Shown here: in pieces, positions 10,158 to 19,571 of the stretch | Numbering within the stretch: position 1 is the first letter of the stretch | How the letters are laid out: every line of letters starts with the position of its first letter | DNA from: Pseudomonas xantholysinigenes | GTDB taxonomy: Bacteria; Pseudomonadota; Gammaproteobacteria; Pseudomonadales; Pseudomonadaceae | Length of the DNA: 64,000 nt | Assembly: GCF_014268885.2 (NCBI RefSeq) | Contig: NZ_CP077095.1 | Location: forward strand, 4,850,001-4,914,000 | Direction of reading: 5' to 3' | Position numbers and translations under genes: made by a program | The notes under the pieces: generated by a model | Told to the model about the DNA's origin: nothing | The model's database searches: none | Seen by the model: only the letters and a program-made list of their open reading frames with translations

Positions 10158-11289
10158 CCACCAGGGCGCCACACAGGCTGATCACCAGGGCCATGGGCAC
10201 CGCGCTGCCGTCGTGCAGCACCCCGACCAACGCCGCGGCACCCGCGGCGACGCTGAACTGCAGGCAACCCATCAGCGCCGAGGCGCTGCCGGCACGGGCG
10301 CCCTGCCCACTCATGGCACACGCCGAAGCGTTGGGAATGATGCACCCAAGGCTGGCGATGCAGACGAACAGCGGCACCAGCAACGGCCACAGCTGCGCCG
10401 GGCGCAATGCCGCCACCAGCAGCAGCGCCAGCGCCGCCGCCAGGTACAACCAGACCGCGCGAGCCAGCAGGAAGGCCGGTCCGCGCTTGGCCAGCAGGCG
10501 CGCATTGACCTGGGCCATCAGGATGAAGCCGGCGGCATTGGTGCCGAACAGCCAGCCATAGTGCTCGGCGGGCACGCCATACAACTTGATGAAGACGAAA
10601 GGCGAACCGGCGATGTAGGCAAACATACCGGCAATGGCAATCCCGCCGGTCAGCGCGTGCCCGATGAACACCCGATCACCGAGCAGCCGCAGGTATTGGC
10701 GCAACGCTCCCGACAACGGCTGGCGCGGCACATGGGGCGGCAGGCTTTCCGGCAGGCCCAGGCCGACCGCCAGGAGGCAGGCGGCGCTGAACAGGCTCAG
10801 GGCCAGAAAGATCGACTGCCAGCCGGACACATTGACCAGCACGCCGCCAAGCATCGGTGCAAGGATCGGCGCCAGCCCCATTACCAGCATCAACTGCGAG
10901 AACACCTTGGCCGACGCCACCGCGTCGCACTTGTCACTGACGATCGCCCGCGACAGCACCATGCCCGCGCAGCCGCCCAATGCCTGGACGAAGCGCGCCA
11001 CGATCAGGCTGTCGAGGTTCGGCGCGTAGGCGCAGGCCAGCGACGCCAGGGTGAACAAGGCAACACCGAACAACAGCGGCATGCGCCGGCCAAATCGGTC
11101 GGCGACCGGGCCGTAGGCCAGCTGGCCGAGGGACAGGCCGAGGAAATACGCGGCCAGGGTGGCCTGTACGTGCTTCTCGTCGGTGGCAAAGGCATGGGCC
11201 ATCGCTGGGAAAGCGGGCAGATAGAAGTCGATCGCCAAGGGCCCGAACGCACTGAGTGCGCCGAGAATCAGCAGGGTTCGCAGGTTCAT
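10108..11289 (-). CDS. Bcr/CflA-family drug-resistance MFS transporter
   Basis: A 393-residue inner-membrane major facilitator with twelve predicted transmembrane segments. The first helix contains FGPLAIDFYLPAFPAM, diagnostic for the Bcr/CflA subfamily, and the loop 2-3 motif is GPVADRFGRR near 61-70. Members are proton antiporters exporting bicyclomycin, sulfonamides, chloramphenicol or natural metabolites; the substrate here is unknown. It is transcribed away from the copper genes and converges on the 65-residue gene. Confidence 0.9.
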   Translation of the reverse strand: MNLRTLLILGALSAFGPLAIDFYLPAFPAMAHAFATDEKHVQATLAAYFLGLSLGQLAYGPVADRFGRRMPLLFGVALFTLASLACAYAPNLDSLIVARFVQALGGCAGMVLSRAIVSDKCDAVASAKVFSQLMLVMGLAPILAPMLGGVLVNVSGWQSIFLALSLFSAACLLAVGLGLPESLPPHVPRQPLSGALRQYLRLLGDRVFIGHALTGGIAIAGMFAYIAGSPFVFIKLYGVPAEHYGWLFGTNAAGFILMAQVNARLLAKRGPAFLLARAVWLYLAAALALLLVAALRPAQLWPLLVPLFVCIASLGCIIPNASACAMSGQGARAGSASALMGCLQFSVAAGAAALVGVLHDGSAVPMALVISLCGALVVSVALLTRRSQARRQG

Positions 11290-11385
11290 GGAGAATCCAT
11301 AGCAGGCTAAGCAAGTCCGCTAGTCTACCTGCATGGGATCGCCGGGCGTTGAAAACCTTTGCAATAATTTCTCCGGTTTTTGCCC

Positions 11386-11415
11386 CTGTAGGCGCCTACG
11401 GCATGGCGTCTACAG
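11386..11415. repeat. Imperfect hairpin between transporter and copZ
   Basis: CTGTAGGCGCC pairs with GGCGTCTACAG over an eight-base loop, giving eleven pairs including one G-U. It sits just beyond the copZ stop. There is no following T run on the copZ strand, so it is a weak terminator candidate; the CCTGTAGG beginning also resembles the local REP arm. Confidence 0.45.
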
Positions 11416-11428
11416 GATCAAACCGTCA

Positions 11429-11626
11429 TCAGGCCAACTCGGCCTGATAGCCCTCGTCGCGAATCGCCGCGAGGATCTGCTCCGAGGCCAGGGCACTCTG
11501 CACCCGTACCTGTCGCGCCGCCAGGTCCACTTCCACCTGCGCCGCCGCATCCTGCTCCTGCACCGCCCGGGTCACGCCTTTCACACAGTGGCCACAGGTC
11601 ATGCCTTGCACATTGAACACTTGCAT
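11429..11626 (-). CDS. copZ: Copper chaperone
   Basis: A 65-residue heavy-metal-associated domain protein of CopZ/Atx1 type. The Cu(I)-binding motif GMTCGHC is at residues 8-14, and the beta-alpha-beta-beta-alpha-beta pattern fills the whole chain. It carries cytosolic Cu(I) to the CopA ATPase and to CueR. A CueR-type operator lies 39 bases upstream of its start. It is divergent from the small exported protein gene at 11774. Confidence 0.93.
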   Translation of the reverse strand: MQVFNVQGMTCGHCVKGVTRAVQEQDAAAQVEVDLAARQVRVQSALASEQILAAIRDEGYQAELA

Positions 11627-11664
11627 CGAAGTTACCTCCTGGCTGGGTTTTGCCCAGTCTCATC

Positions 11665-11685
11665 CTTGCCATCGGGGCAAGGTCA
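11665..11685 (-). promoter_or_regulatory. CueR operator of copZ
   Basis: On the minus strand the 21-bp dyad reads ACCTTGCC, five bases, GGCAAGGA, one base short of perfect symmetry. A TTGACC -35 element overlaps its upstream edge, as in MerR-family promoters where the regulator sits in a long 19-bp spacer. It matches the operator in front of copA in this window. Confidence 0.8.
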
Positions 11686-11773
11686 AGTTCTGCGTGCAGC
11701 GGCCGGGCTGGAAATCCGCGCGCGGCTCGGCCAAGCTGCGCCATTGACGATTTTGCCAAGCAGGAGATTCTTC

Positions 11774-12160
11774 ATGATCAGGGCAGCATTGGGCCTTGTC
11801 GGACTACTGGGCGCGCTGGCCGTGGTGCCACCGGCCAGCGCCGAGGGCAACACCGACTACAGCGTGCTGATGATTTCCCGGGAGCGCCTGGAAGTGGCCA
11901 CCAGTTGCGAGATCGGTATCTACCTCAACGATCAGTTGGCCGCGCGGCTGTTCCAGGAGCAATCCACCTCGTTCAACCTGCCGCCCGGCCCTGTCGATGT
12001 ACGCATGCGCCTGCTGCCCGGGCAGATGCCCGGCTGCGCCGCGGGCGTCGAGGACCAACGCAGCACGCGCCTGAACCTCAAGGCCGGACAGATCAGCAAG
12101 TACCGCATCGCCACCGGTCCACATGGCCTGGAGTTGAGGCAGGCCAACCTGGGCTATTGA
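11774..12160 (+). CDS. Small exported protein of unknown function in the copper locus
   Basis: A 128-residue protein with a clear signal peptide (hydrophobic stretch to residue 22, cleavage after ASA near 21-23). The mature part looks beta-rich, with SCEIGIYLNDQLAARLFQEQ near 42-61 and two further cysteine regions (CAAG near 89). I do not recognise the family with confidence; the strand-NDQ-LPPG pattern resembles small envelope beta-sandwich domains. AGGAG precedes the ATG. It lies between the CueR operator of copZ and that of copA, the second of which starts at its stop codon, so a copper role is plausible but inferred from position only. Confidence 0.75.
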   Translation: MIRAALGLVGLLGALAVVPPASAEGNTDYSVLMISRERLEVATSCEIGIYLNDQLAARLFQEQSTSFNLPPGPVDVRMRLLPGQMPGCAAGVEDQRSTRLNLKAGQISKYRIATGPHGLELRQANLGY

Positions 12161-12180
12161 CCTTGCCCGCATGGCAAGGT
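12160..12180 (+). promoter_or_regulatory. CueR operator of copA
   Basis: A perfect dyad ACCTTGCC-CGCAT-GGCAAGGT, the expected length for CueR. TTGACC at 12157-12162 provides the -35 box, and a weak GATGCT lies 19 bp further, giving the over-long spacer typical of MerR-family activation. The box overlaps the last base of the upstream stop codon. Confidence 0.87.
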
Positions 12181-12214
12181 TGATGCTGGAGGCCAGTCCA
12201 CGGAGGAGAGAGCC

Positions 12215-14614
12215 ATGCCCGCATCCACCACCTTCGACCTGCCCATCGTCGGCATGACCTGCGCCAGTTGCGCAGGTCGGGTCGAACGCGCCCTGCGCAA
12301 GGTCACCGGCACCGAACATGTCAGCGTCAACCTCGCCACCGAGCAGGCCCGGGTCCAGGCCCCGGCCGACAGCCTGCCGGCGCTGGTCGACGCCGTGCGC
12401 GATGCCGGCTACAGCGTGCCCACCCGCACCCTTGAACTGCAGATCGGCGGCATGACCTGCGCCAGCTGCGTCGGCCGTGTCGAACGCGCCTTGCACAAGC
12501 TGCCGGGGGTGGAGCAGGTCAGTGTCAACCTGGCCAACGAGCGCGCCCACCTCGAAGTGCTGCAGGCGGTCGATGACGCCGCACTGATCGCCGCGGTGGA
12601 AAAGGCCGGCTACAGCGCCAGCCTGCCGCGTCGCGATCACGACGACCAGGCCCAGGCACAACGTCGCCTGCGCAACGAGCGCCTGGCGGTTGGCGTCGCC
12701 CTGCTGCTGGCCCTGCCCTTGGTCCTGCCAATGCTGGTGCAACCCTTCGGCCTGCACTGGATGCTGCCGGCCTGGGCGCAATTCCTGCTGGCCACACCTG
12801 TGCAATTCATCCTCGGCGCGCGCTTCTATGTCGCGGCCTGGAAGGCCGTGCGCGCCGGCGCCGGCAACATGGACCTGCTGGTTGCCCTGGGCACCAGCGC
12901 CGGCTACGGCCTGAGCCTGTACCAATGGGCCAACGCCCCTGCCGGTATGGCGCCGCACCTGTATTTCGAGGCTTCGGCGGTGGTGATCGCCCTGGTACTG
13001 CTGGGCAAGTACCTGGAGAGCCGCGCCAAGCGCCAGACCGCCAGCGCCATCCGCGCCCTCGAAGCCCTGCGCCCGGAACGCGCGATACGGGTGCTCGACG
13101 GCCGCGAGGAAGAAGTCGCGATCAGCCAGCTGCGCCTGGGTGACCGGGTGCTGGTCAAACCCGGTGAGCGTTTCCCCGTCGACGGTGAAGTACTCGAGGG
13201 CAACAGCCACGCCGATGAGGCACTGATCAGCGGCGAAAGCCTGCCAGTACCCAAGCAACCCGGCGATGCGGTCACCGGAGGCGCCATCAACGGTGAAGGC
13301 CGCTTGCTGGTGGAGACCCGCGCGCTCGGCACCGAGACCGTCCTGGCGCGGATCATTCGCCTGGTGGAAGACGCCCAGGCGGCCAAGGCACCGATCCAGA
13401 AGCTGGTCGACCGGGTCAGCCAGGTATTCGTCCCTGCGGTGCTGGTACTGGCCCTGATCACCCTGGTTGGCTGGTGGCTGGCCGGCGCACCACTGGAAAC
13501 AGCCCTGATCAACGCCGTCGCCGTGCTGGTGATCGCCTGCCCTTGCGCTCTTGGCCTGGCCACGCCGGCAGCGATCATGGCCGGTACCGGCGTCGCCGCC
13601 CGCCACGGCATCCTGATCAAGGACGCCGAAGCCCTGGAGCGCGCCCATGCGGTAAACCGCGTGGTATTCGACAAGACCGGCACCCTGACCTCCGGCAGCC
13701 CGCGTATCGTCCATCGCCAGTCGGCGAGCGGCGATGACAGTGAGCTGCTACGCCTGGCCGGTGCCTTGCAACGCGGTAGCGAACACCCGCTGGCCAAGGC
13801 CGTGCTCGACGCCTGTGCCGAACAGAACCTGGAGGTGCCGCAGGTGGTGGCCAGCCAAGCGCTTGCCGGGCGCGGTATTGCCGGGCAGGTAGAGGGACGC
13901 GAACTGGCCCTGGGCAACCATCGCCTGCTCGACGAAAGCGCCCTGGCGCCCGGCGACCTGGCCGCCCGCGCGCAGGCCTGGGAAGCCGAAGGGCGCACAT
14001 TGTCCTGGCTGGTCGAGCGCGGTAGCCAGGCGCGGGTCCTGGGCCTGTTCGCCTTCGGCGACAGCCTCAAGCCCGGCGCCGATGCCGCCATCGCCGCGCT
14101 GCACCAGCGGGGCATCAGCAGCCACCTGCTGACCGGCGACAACCGCGGCAGCGCCAAGGTGGTGGCCGAGGCCCTGGGTATCGACGACGTCCACGCCGAA
14201 GTGCTGCCGGCCGACAAGGCCGCCACCGTGACCGCCCTCAAGCGCGACGGCGTGGTGGCCATGGTCGGCGACGGTATCAACGACGCCCCGGCCCTGGCCG
14301 CCGCCGATATCGGCATCGCCATGGGCGGCGGCACCGATGTGGCCATGCAGGCCGCCGGCATTACCCTGATGCGCGGCGATCCGCGCCTGGTGCCCGCGGC
14401 CCTGGAAATCAGCCGCAAGACCTACGCGAAGATCCGCCAGAACCTGTTCTGGGCCTTCATCTACAACCTGGTCGGCATTCCCCTGGCCGCCCTCGGTTAC
14501 CTCAACCCGGTTCTGGCCGGCGCCGCCATGGCCCTGTCCAGCGTCAGCGTGGTGAGCAACGCCCTGTGGTTGAAGACCTGGAAACCCACCGTCCAGCATC
14601 AGGAGGTGCCATGA
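12215..14614 (+). CDS. copA: Cu(I)-exporting P-type ATPase
   Basis: A 799-residue P1B-1 ATPase that pumps cytosolic Cu(I) out across the inner membrane. There are two N-terminal metal-binding domains, each with GMTCASC (near 12-18 and 80-86), then eight membrane helices. The transport motif [11 protein letters not shown] is near 441-451, the phosphorylated DKTGTLTSG near 485-493, and the ATP-hinge GDGINDAP near 685-692. A CueR operator lies 35 bases upstream, and cueR itself overlaps the 3' end by four bases. Length and domain order are complete. Confidence 0.97.
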   Translation: MPASTTFDLPIVGMTCASCAGRVERALRKVTGTEHVSVNLATEQARVQAPADSLPALVDAVRDAGYSVPTRTLELQIGGMTCASCVGRVERALHKLPGVEQVSVNLANERAHLEVLQAVDDAALIAAVEKAGYSASLPRRDHDDQAQAQRRLRNERLAVGVALLLALPLVLPMLVQPFGLHWMLPAWAQFLLATPVQFILGARFYVAAWKAVRAGAGNMDLLVALGTSAGYGLSLYQWANAPAGMAPHLYFEASAVVIALVLLGKYLESRAKRQTASAIRALEALRPERAIRVLDGREEEVAISQLRLGDRVLVKPGERFPVDGEVLEGNSHADEALISGESLPVPKQPGDAVTGGAINGEGRLLVETRALGTETVLARIIRLVEDAQAAKAPIQKLVDRVSQVFVPAVLVLALITLVGWWLAGAPLETALINAVAVLVIACPCALGLATPAAIMAGTGVAARHGILIKDAEALERAHAVNRVVFDKTGTLTSGSPRIVHRQSASGDDSELLRLAGALQRGSEHPLAKAVLDACAEQNLEVPQVVASQALAGRGIAGQVEGRELALGNHRLLDESALAPGDLAARAQAWEAEGRTLSWLVERGSQARVLGLFAFGDSLKPGADAAIAALHQRGISSHLLTGDNRGSAKVVAEALGIDDVHAEVLPADKAATVTALKRDGVVAMVGDGINDAPALAAADIGIAMGGGTDVAMQAAGITLMRGDPRLVPAALEISRKTYAKIRQNLFWAFIYNLVGIPLAALGYLNPVLAGAAMALSSVSVVSNALWLKTWKPTVQHQEVP

Positions 14615-15015
14615 ACATCGGCCAGGCCGCCCGCCGCAGCGGGCTCAGCGCCAAGATGATCCGCTATTACGAGTCCATCGGCTTGCTGCGCCCGGCCATG
14701 CGCAGCGACAGCGGCTACCGCCTGTATCAGCAGGAGGACCTGCACAGCCTGGCGTTCATCAAGCGCTCGCGAGACCTGGGCTTTTCCCTGGAAGAAGTGG
14801 CCAGACTGCTCACCCTGTGGCAGGACCGCCAGCGCGCCAGCGCCGATGTGAAGGCCCTGGCCATCCAGCATATCGACGCACTGAACCGGCGTATCGAAGA
14901 ACTGGTCAGCCTGCGCGACACGTTGGGCGAGCTGGTGGCGCACTGCCAGGGCGATGACCGTCCGGATTGCCCGATTCTCAAGGACCTGGCCAATGGCGGC
15001 AGCTGCTGCCATTGA
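14611..15015 (+). CDS. cueR: Copper-responsive MerR-family activator
   Basis: A 134-residue CueR. The winged helix ([20 protein letters not shown] at 2-21) is followed by the dimerisation helix and the Cu(I)-binding loop with cysteines at 112 and 120, the same positions as E. coli CueR; a further CC pair sits at the C terminus. Its ATG overlaps the copA stop (ATGA), with AGGAGG upstream. It should bind the two dyads at 11665 and 12160, giving a closed copper circuit of sensor, chaperone and pump. Confidence 0.95.
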   Translation: MNIGQAARRSGLSAKMIRYYESIGLLRPAMRSDSGYRLYQQEDLHSLAFIKRSRDLGFSLEEVARLLTLWQDRQRASADVKALAIQHIDALNRRIEELVSLRDTLGELVAHCQGDDRPDCPILKDLANGGSCCH

Positions 15016-15039
15016 CCCAGAGGGCCTGCGCCTGGGCGC

Positions 15040-15816
15040 TCAAAGCCTGAGTTCCCCCGGCGTCGCTCCGAACAATTGCTTGAACGCGGCGATGTACGCC
15101 GAGGTCGAGTCATAGCCACAACCCAGCGCGGCCTGGGTCACGCTCTCCCCCACCTCCAGCAGCGCCAGCGACGATAGCAGGCGCATGCGCTGGCGCCAGT
15201 TGCGAAAGCTCAGGCCGGTTTCGCGCTGGAACAAACGCATCAGGGTCTTCTCCGACAGGCTCAGCTGCGCGGCCCATTGCTGGAGGGTCTGTGGCTGGTC
15301 GGGCGCGGCGATCAGGCCATTGCACAGTGCCAATAGCCCGGGGTGGCGCGGCAACGGCAACGAAAAGCCTACCTCGGGCAAGCCACGCAGTTGATCCAGC
15401 AACACTGCCACCAAGCGCGCCTCGACGCTGTCGCCTTGCGGGTAATCCACCGTGAAGGTGCAGAACTGCTTGATCAGCTCGCGCGCCAACGGCGTGACCT
15501 CCAGCACCCGACACTGCGCCACCGCCCAGGGGCAGGCATCGCTGCGCACATAAAGGCTGCGCATTTCGGCCTGCATCGATGTCACCACCTCATGCTCGGT
15601 GCCGGCCGGAATCCACACGCCCCACTGCGGCGGGGCGAAATAGCTGCCAGTGCTGGTGTAGACGCCCAATACGCCGCTGATGGCATAGGAGAACTGCACC
15701 CAGTCATGGCGATGGCGGGTCGTCCAGGAGCCGGCGTCCAGACGCTCGGCGCGGGCGTAGAGCGGCCTGGGAAGCTGGGTCAGGGCGGGGATCGTGCGTG
15801 GTCCGTTGGTCGACAT
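15040..15816 (-). CDS. AraC-family transcriptional regulator
   Basis: A 258-residue regulator with an N-terminal cupin-type sensing domain (RHRHDWVQFSYAISG near 34-48, PAGTEHEVV near 69-77) and a C-terminal double helix-turn-helix (AAQLSLSEKTLMRLFQRETG near 183-202 and GCGYDSTSAYIAAFKQLFG near 229-247). The ATG at 15816 is preferred; 16 more residues are possible upstream. Its target is unclear; it converges on cueR. Confidence 0.88.
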   Translation of the reverse strand: MSTNGPRTIPALTQLPRPLYARAERLDAGSWTTRHRHDWVQFSYAISGVLGVYTSTGSYFAPPQWGVWIPAGTEHEVVTSMQAEMRSLYVRSDACPWAVAQCRVLEVTPLARELIKQFCTFTVDYPQGDSVEARLVAVLLDQLRGLPEVGFSLPLPRHPGLLALCNGLIAAPDQPQTLQQWAAQLSLSEKTLMRLFQRETGLSFRNWRQRMRLLSSLALLEVGESVTQAALGCGYDSTSAYIAAFKQLFGATPGELRL

Positions 15817-15877
15817 GAGAACGCTCGATGATGCGAGGCGGACAAGCATACCAGCAGGCCCCACTTTAGTCGGCGAA

Positions 15878-15894
15878 CACCGGCACAGCCGGTG
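15878..15894. repeat. Short inverted repeat, REP-like tail
   Basis: CACCGGC-ACA-GCCGGTG. The same core with flanking CGAA recurs at 40072 beside a REP arm, so this is probably a remnant of that repeat. No T run follows. Confidence 0.5.
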
Positions 15895-15918
15895 CTCATC
15901 ATCGCTGACTGCAACGGC

Positions 15919-17196
15919 CTAGCGCTCGATGATTGCCGTCACGCCCTGCCCGCTCGCCGCGCAGATGGAAATCAGCCCACGCCCCTTGCCCCGGGTCTTC
16001 AGCAGTTTGGCCATGTTCGCCAAGATACGGCCGCCGGTGGCGGCGAATGGATGCCCGGCGGCCAGCGAGCTGCCCTTGACGTTCAGCTTCGCCCGGTCGA
16101 TGGCCCCCAACGGGGCGTCCAGGCCCAGCCGCGAGCGGCAATAGGCCGGGTCCTCCCAGGCCTTGAGGGTGCACAACACCTGGGCGGCGAACGCCTCGTG
16201 GATTTCGTAGTAGTCGAAGTCCTGCAGGCTCAGGCCGTTGCGCGCGAGCAAGCGCGGCACCGCATACACTGGCGCCATCAGCAGGCCTTCCTGGCCATTG
16301 ACGAAATCGACCGCCGCCGTTTCGCCATCGACCAGGTAGGCCTGCACCTCGAGGCCATGGGCCTCGGCCCAGGCCTCGCTGCCCATCAGCACCATCGAGG
16401 CGCCATCGGTCAGCGGCGTGGAGTTGCCCGCGGTCAAGGTGCCCTGGCCGCTGCGGTCGAACACCGGCTGCAGCTTGGCCAGTTGCTCCAGGGTCAGGTC
16501 CGGACGCAGGTTGTTGTCACGGGTCAGCCCCAAATAGGGGGTCAGCAGGTCATCGTGCCAGCCCTCGGCGTAGGCCGCCGCCAGGTGCTGGTGGCTGAGC
16601 AGCGCCAGTTCGTCCTGCTCGGCGCGCTGGATGCTCCAGGTATGGGCCATGCGCTCGCAATGCTCGCCCATGGACAAGCCGGTGCGCGGCTCGCCGTTAC
16701 GCGGCAGCTCGGGCTTGAAATGACGCGGGCGCAACTTCAGCAATGGCCACAGCCGATCGGCCAGGGTCTTGGCTCGGTTGGCCTGCAGCAGGATCTGGCG
16801 CAAGCCTTCATTGACCGCGATCGGCGCATCTGAGGTGGTGTCGACACCACCGGCAATGGCGCTGTCGATCTGCCCGAGGGCGATCTTGTTGGCCACCAGC
16901 AACGCCGCCTCCAGCCCGGTGCCGCATGCCTGCTGGATGTCGTAGGCCGGCGTCTGCGGCGACAGCCTCGAGCCGAGCACGCACTCGCGGGTCAGGTTCA
17001 TGTCCCGCGACTGCTTGAGCACCGCGCCTGCCGCCACCTCGCCCAGGCGCAGGCCGTGCAGCCGGTAACGCTCCACCAGGCCTTCGAGCGCCGCCGTGAG
17101 CATCGCCTGGTTGCTGGCCTTGGCGTAAGCGCCATTGGAGCGGGCAAAGGGGATCCGGTTACCACCCAGGATCGCCACCCGGCGAGTTGAACGCAT
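15919..17196 (-). CDS. Acetyl-CoA C-acyltransferase (thiolase)
   Basis: A 425-residue thiolase of FadI/FadA2 type, catalysing thiolytic cleavage of 3-ketoacyl-CoA or the reverse condensation. The nucleophilic cysteine lies in QQACGTGLEA (Cys91); EIHEAFAAQVL holds the first catalytic histidine; GSSLAAGHPFAATGGR and CAASGQG near the C terminus supply the second histidine and second cysteine. The ATG at 17196 follows a consensus AGGAGG. It is divergent from a FabG4-like reductase and a MaoC hydratase across 112 bp, matching the FadA2-FabG4-HtdX gene set of actinobacteria, so the three enzymes likely form one acyl-CoA cycle. Confidence 0.93.
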   Translation of the reverse strand: MRSTRRVAILGGNRIPFARSNGAYAKASNQAMLTAALEGLVERYRLHGLRLGEVAAGAVLKQSRDMNLTRECVLGSRLSPQTPAYDIQQACGTGLEAALLVANKIALGQIDSAIAGGVDTTSDAPIAVNEGLRQILLQANRAKTLADRLWPLLKLRPRHFKPELPRNGEPRTGLSMGEHCERMAHTWSIQRAEQDELALLSHQHLAAAYAEGWHDDLLTPYLGLTRDNNLRPDLTLEQLAKLQPVFDRSGQGTLTAGNSTPLTDGASMVLMGSEAWAEAHGLEVQAYLVDGETAAVDFVNGQEGLLMAPVYAVPRLLARNGLSLQDFDYYEIHEAFAAQVLCTLKAWEDPAYCRSRLGLDAPLGAIDRAKLNVKGSSLAAGHPFAATGGRILANMAKLLKTRGKGRGLISICAASGQGVTAIIER

Positions 17197-17308
17197 GCGT
17201 GTTCCTCCTGAAACAAAATTATCCGTGCTAGCTTCTTTTAGCTCATTCGAACGACCCTGCCACAACTTTGGTCCACACTTGCAAGCTTGCCTTCAGGGAG
17301 AACCGTAC

Positions 17309-18661
17309 ATGAGCGACCGCTATCTGGGCTTTGCCAACTCCACCCTTGGCCGACGTCTGGTCGAAGCCCTGGGCCTGCCGCGCCCGGTACCACTGGAACG
17401 TTGGCAGGCTGGCCGGCTGCGCCCGATCGAAGGGGCGCTGCTGCTCGGAGGCGGGCCATTGGCAGCCGAAGTGGCCGCCATCGCCCCCCGCCTGACCGCC
17501 GATTGCTACAGTTTCAACGGCGAGTCGCTCGCCGTGCCGGCCTGGGTTGCCGGCCTGGGACCGAAACTCAAGGCAGTGGTGTTCGATGCCAGCACGCTCT
17601 CGGACAGCGACGCGCTCAAGCAGTTGCGCGAATTCTTCCAGCCATTGCTGCGCAGCCTGGCGCCCTGTGCCCATCTGCTGATCCTCGGCCGCGCCCCGGA
17701 GCTTGTCGAAGACCCTGCGGCCAGTGTCGCCCAACGCGCGCTGGAAGGTTTCAGTCGCTCCCTGGGCAAGGAGCTGCGCAATGGCGCCACCGTCAACCTG
17801 CTGTATGTCGGCGCGGGCGCCGAGGCGCAGCTCGAAGGCGCGCTGCGCTTCTTCCTCTCGCCCAAGAGCGCATTCGTCTGCGGCCAGGTGCTGCGCCTGT
17901 CGGCCTGCGCCAGCCAGGTCGAAGACTGGACGCGCCCGCTGGCCGGGCGCCGGGCACTGGTCACCGGTGCCGCGCGGGGCATCGGCGCGGCCATTGCCGA
18001 AACCCTGGCGCGCGATGGCGCCGACGTGATCCTGCTCGACGTGCCCCAAGCCCAACGCGACCTCGACGCCCTCGCCGCACGCCTGGGCGGTGCGGCCCTG
18101 GCCCTGGACATCTGCGCCGGCGACGCGGCCGCGCAACTGGTCGAAGCCCTGCCGAGCGGCCTGGATATCCTCGTGCACAACGCCGGCATCACCCGCGACA
18201 AGACCCTCGCCAACATGACCCCGGAATACTGGGACGCAGTGCTGGCGGTCAACCTCAAGGCACCCCAGGTGCTGACCCAGGCGTTGTTCGAGGCCGACAA
18301 ACTGCACGACGACGCGCGCGTCACCTTGCTGGCCTCGGTCAGCGGCATTGCCGGCAACCGCGGCCAGTCCAACTATGCCGCCAGCAAGGCCGGGCTGATC
18401 GGTTTCGCCCAGGCCTGGGCGCCGCGCCTGGCCACGCGGGGTGCCAGCATCAACGCGGTGGCACCGGGCTTCATCGAGACCCACATGACCGCCGCCATGC
18501 CCCTGGGCCTGCGTGAAGCCGGGCGACGCCTGAGTTCGCTGGGCCAGGGCGGTCTGCCCCAGGATGTCGCCGAAGCCATCGCCTGGCTCAGCCAGCCTGG
18601 TTCGGGGGCGGTCAACGGCCAGGCCTTGCGGGTCTGCGGCCAGGCGCTGATGGGAGCATGA
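17309..18661 (+). CDS. 3-oxoacyl-(ACP/CoA) reductase, long FabG4-like form
   Basis: A 450-residue two-domain SDR. Residues 1-200 form a degenerate, flavodoxin-like Rossmann domain that lacks a glycine-rich motif; residues 210-450 form a full catalytic SDR with GAARGIGAA near 222-230, NAGITRDKTLANM near 292-304, SVSGIAGNRGQSNYAASKAG with the catalytic tyrosine near 356, and VAPGFIETHMTA near 391-402. This architecture is that of the high-molecular-weight FabG (mycobacterial FabG4), which prefers acyl-CoA substrates. The next gene overlaps by four bases. Confidence 0.9.
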   Translation: MSDRYLGFANSTLGRRLVEALGLPRPVPLERWQAGRLRPIEGALLLGGGPLAAEVAAIAPRLTADCYSFNGESLAVPAWVAGLGPKLKAVVFDASTLSDSDALKQLREFFQPLLRSLAPCAHLLILGRAPELVEDPAASVAQRALEGFSRSLGKELRNGATVNLLYVGAGAEAQLEGALRFFLSPKSAFVCGQVLRLSACASQVEDWTRPLAGRRALVTGAARGIGAAIAETLARDGADVILLDVPQAQRDLDALAARLGGAALALDICAGDAAAQLVEALPSGLDILVHNAGITRDKTLANMTPEYWDAVLAVNLKAPQVLTQALFEADKLHDDARVTLLASVSGIAGNRGQSNYAASKAGLIGFAQAWAPRLATRGASINAVAPGFIETHMTAAMPLGLREAGRRLSSLGQGGLPQDVAEAIAWLSQPGSGAVNGQALRVCGQALMGA

Positions 18662-19515
18662 GCATGAACCGTCCCTGGCATGACCTGCACCACCCCGACA
18701 GCCGCCTGGGCCTCTATTTGCGTGCCCTCGGCAAACGCCGGATCACGGGCAGTCAGCTGCCGGCGCAAGGGCTGCGCTGTTTCCTGCGGGTGGATCCAGG
18801 CAACCTGGCGGCCTACCGCCGGCTGTGCCACTTCGCCGACGACGGGCGCCTGCCTGGCACCTATCCCCATGTCATGGCCTTCAGTCTGCAATTGCAGCTG
18901 CTCACCGCCCGCGACTTCCCCTTCCCACTGCTGGGCCTGGTCCACCTGCACAACAGTGTGCAGGTCATGCGCCCGCTGGGAGGCATCGACGGTCTGCGCT
19001 TCGCTGTGCATGCCGACAACCTGCAAGCCCACGCCAAAGGCGCTACCTTCGACCTGGTCACCACGGCCGAGGACGGCCTCGGCCTGCTGTGGCGCGAAAC
19101 CAGCCGCATGCTGGTGCGGGGCCTGAAGCTGGAACAACAGGCCGATGCCGTGCCTGAAGCACCGCCCGAACTGCTGCCGGAGGCGACCCGCTGGTACGCC
19201 GACAGCGACATCGGCCGGCGCTACGCACGGGTCTGCGGCGACTACAATCCGATCCATCTGAGCCGCCTGAGCGCGCGCCTGTTCGGTTTCCCCCGGGCCA
19301 TCGCCCACGGCATGTGGAGCCAGGCCATGGCCCTGGCGGCATTGTCCGGGCACCTGCCCACGGCGGGTTATACCTTCGAGGTCGACTTCCGCAAACCGCT
19401 GCGCCTGCCCTCAGAGGTGGTGTTGAGCGCCAGCGCAGCCGGCCCGAGCGGTGCCCTCAGGCTCGATGGCCATGGCGGGCTGGTGCATATGGTCGGTGCC
19501 TGGCATTCACACTGA
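18658..19515 (+). CDS. MaoC-like (HtdX-type) enoyl/3-hydroxyacyl-CoA dehydratase
   Basis: A 285-residue double-hotdog hydratase. The second half carries the hydratase-2 signature YARVCGDYNPIHLSRLSARL near 186-205, with catalytic aspartate and histidine, then FGFPRAIAHGMW. The N-terminal half is a non-catalytic hotdog. It interconverts trans-2-enoyl and (R)-3-hydroxyacyl thioesters, which feeds the reductase encoded immediately before it. Two ATGs lie six bases apart; the first overlaps the previous stop as ATGA, so translational coupling is likely. Confidence 0.88.
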   Translation: MSMNRPWHDLHHPDSRLGLYLRALGKRRITGSQLPAQGLRCFLRVDPGNLAAYRRLCHFADDGRLPGTYPHVMAFSLQLQLLTARDFPFPLLGLVHLHNSVQVMRPLGGIDGLRFAVHADNLQAHAKGATFDLVTTAEDGLGLLWRETSRMLVRGLKLEQQADAVPEAPPELLPEATRWYADSDIGRRYARVCGDYNPIHLSRLSARLFGFPRAIAHGMWSQAMALAALSGHLPTAGYTFEVDFRKPLRLPSEVVLSASAAGPSGALRLDGHGGLVHMVGAWHSH

Positions 19516-19571
19516 CACCCCTTGCTTTGCAACGGACCTCGCCGGAAGCTATGCGCCACGAGGAGACCCCG

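Noticed and set aside
15878..15894. Terminator after the thiolase gene
   Set aside because: The hairpin lacks a T tract on either strand and recurs beside a REP arm at 40072, so it is better read as a repeat remnant.
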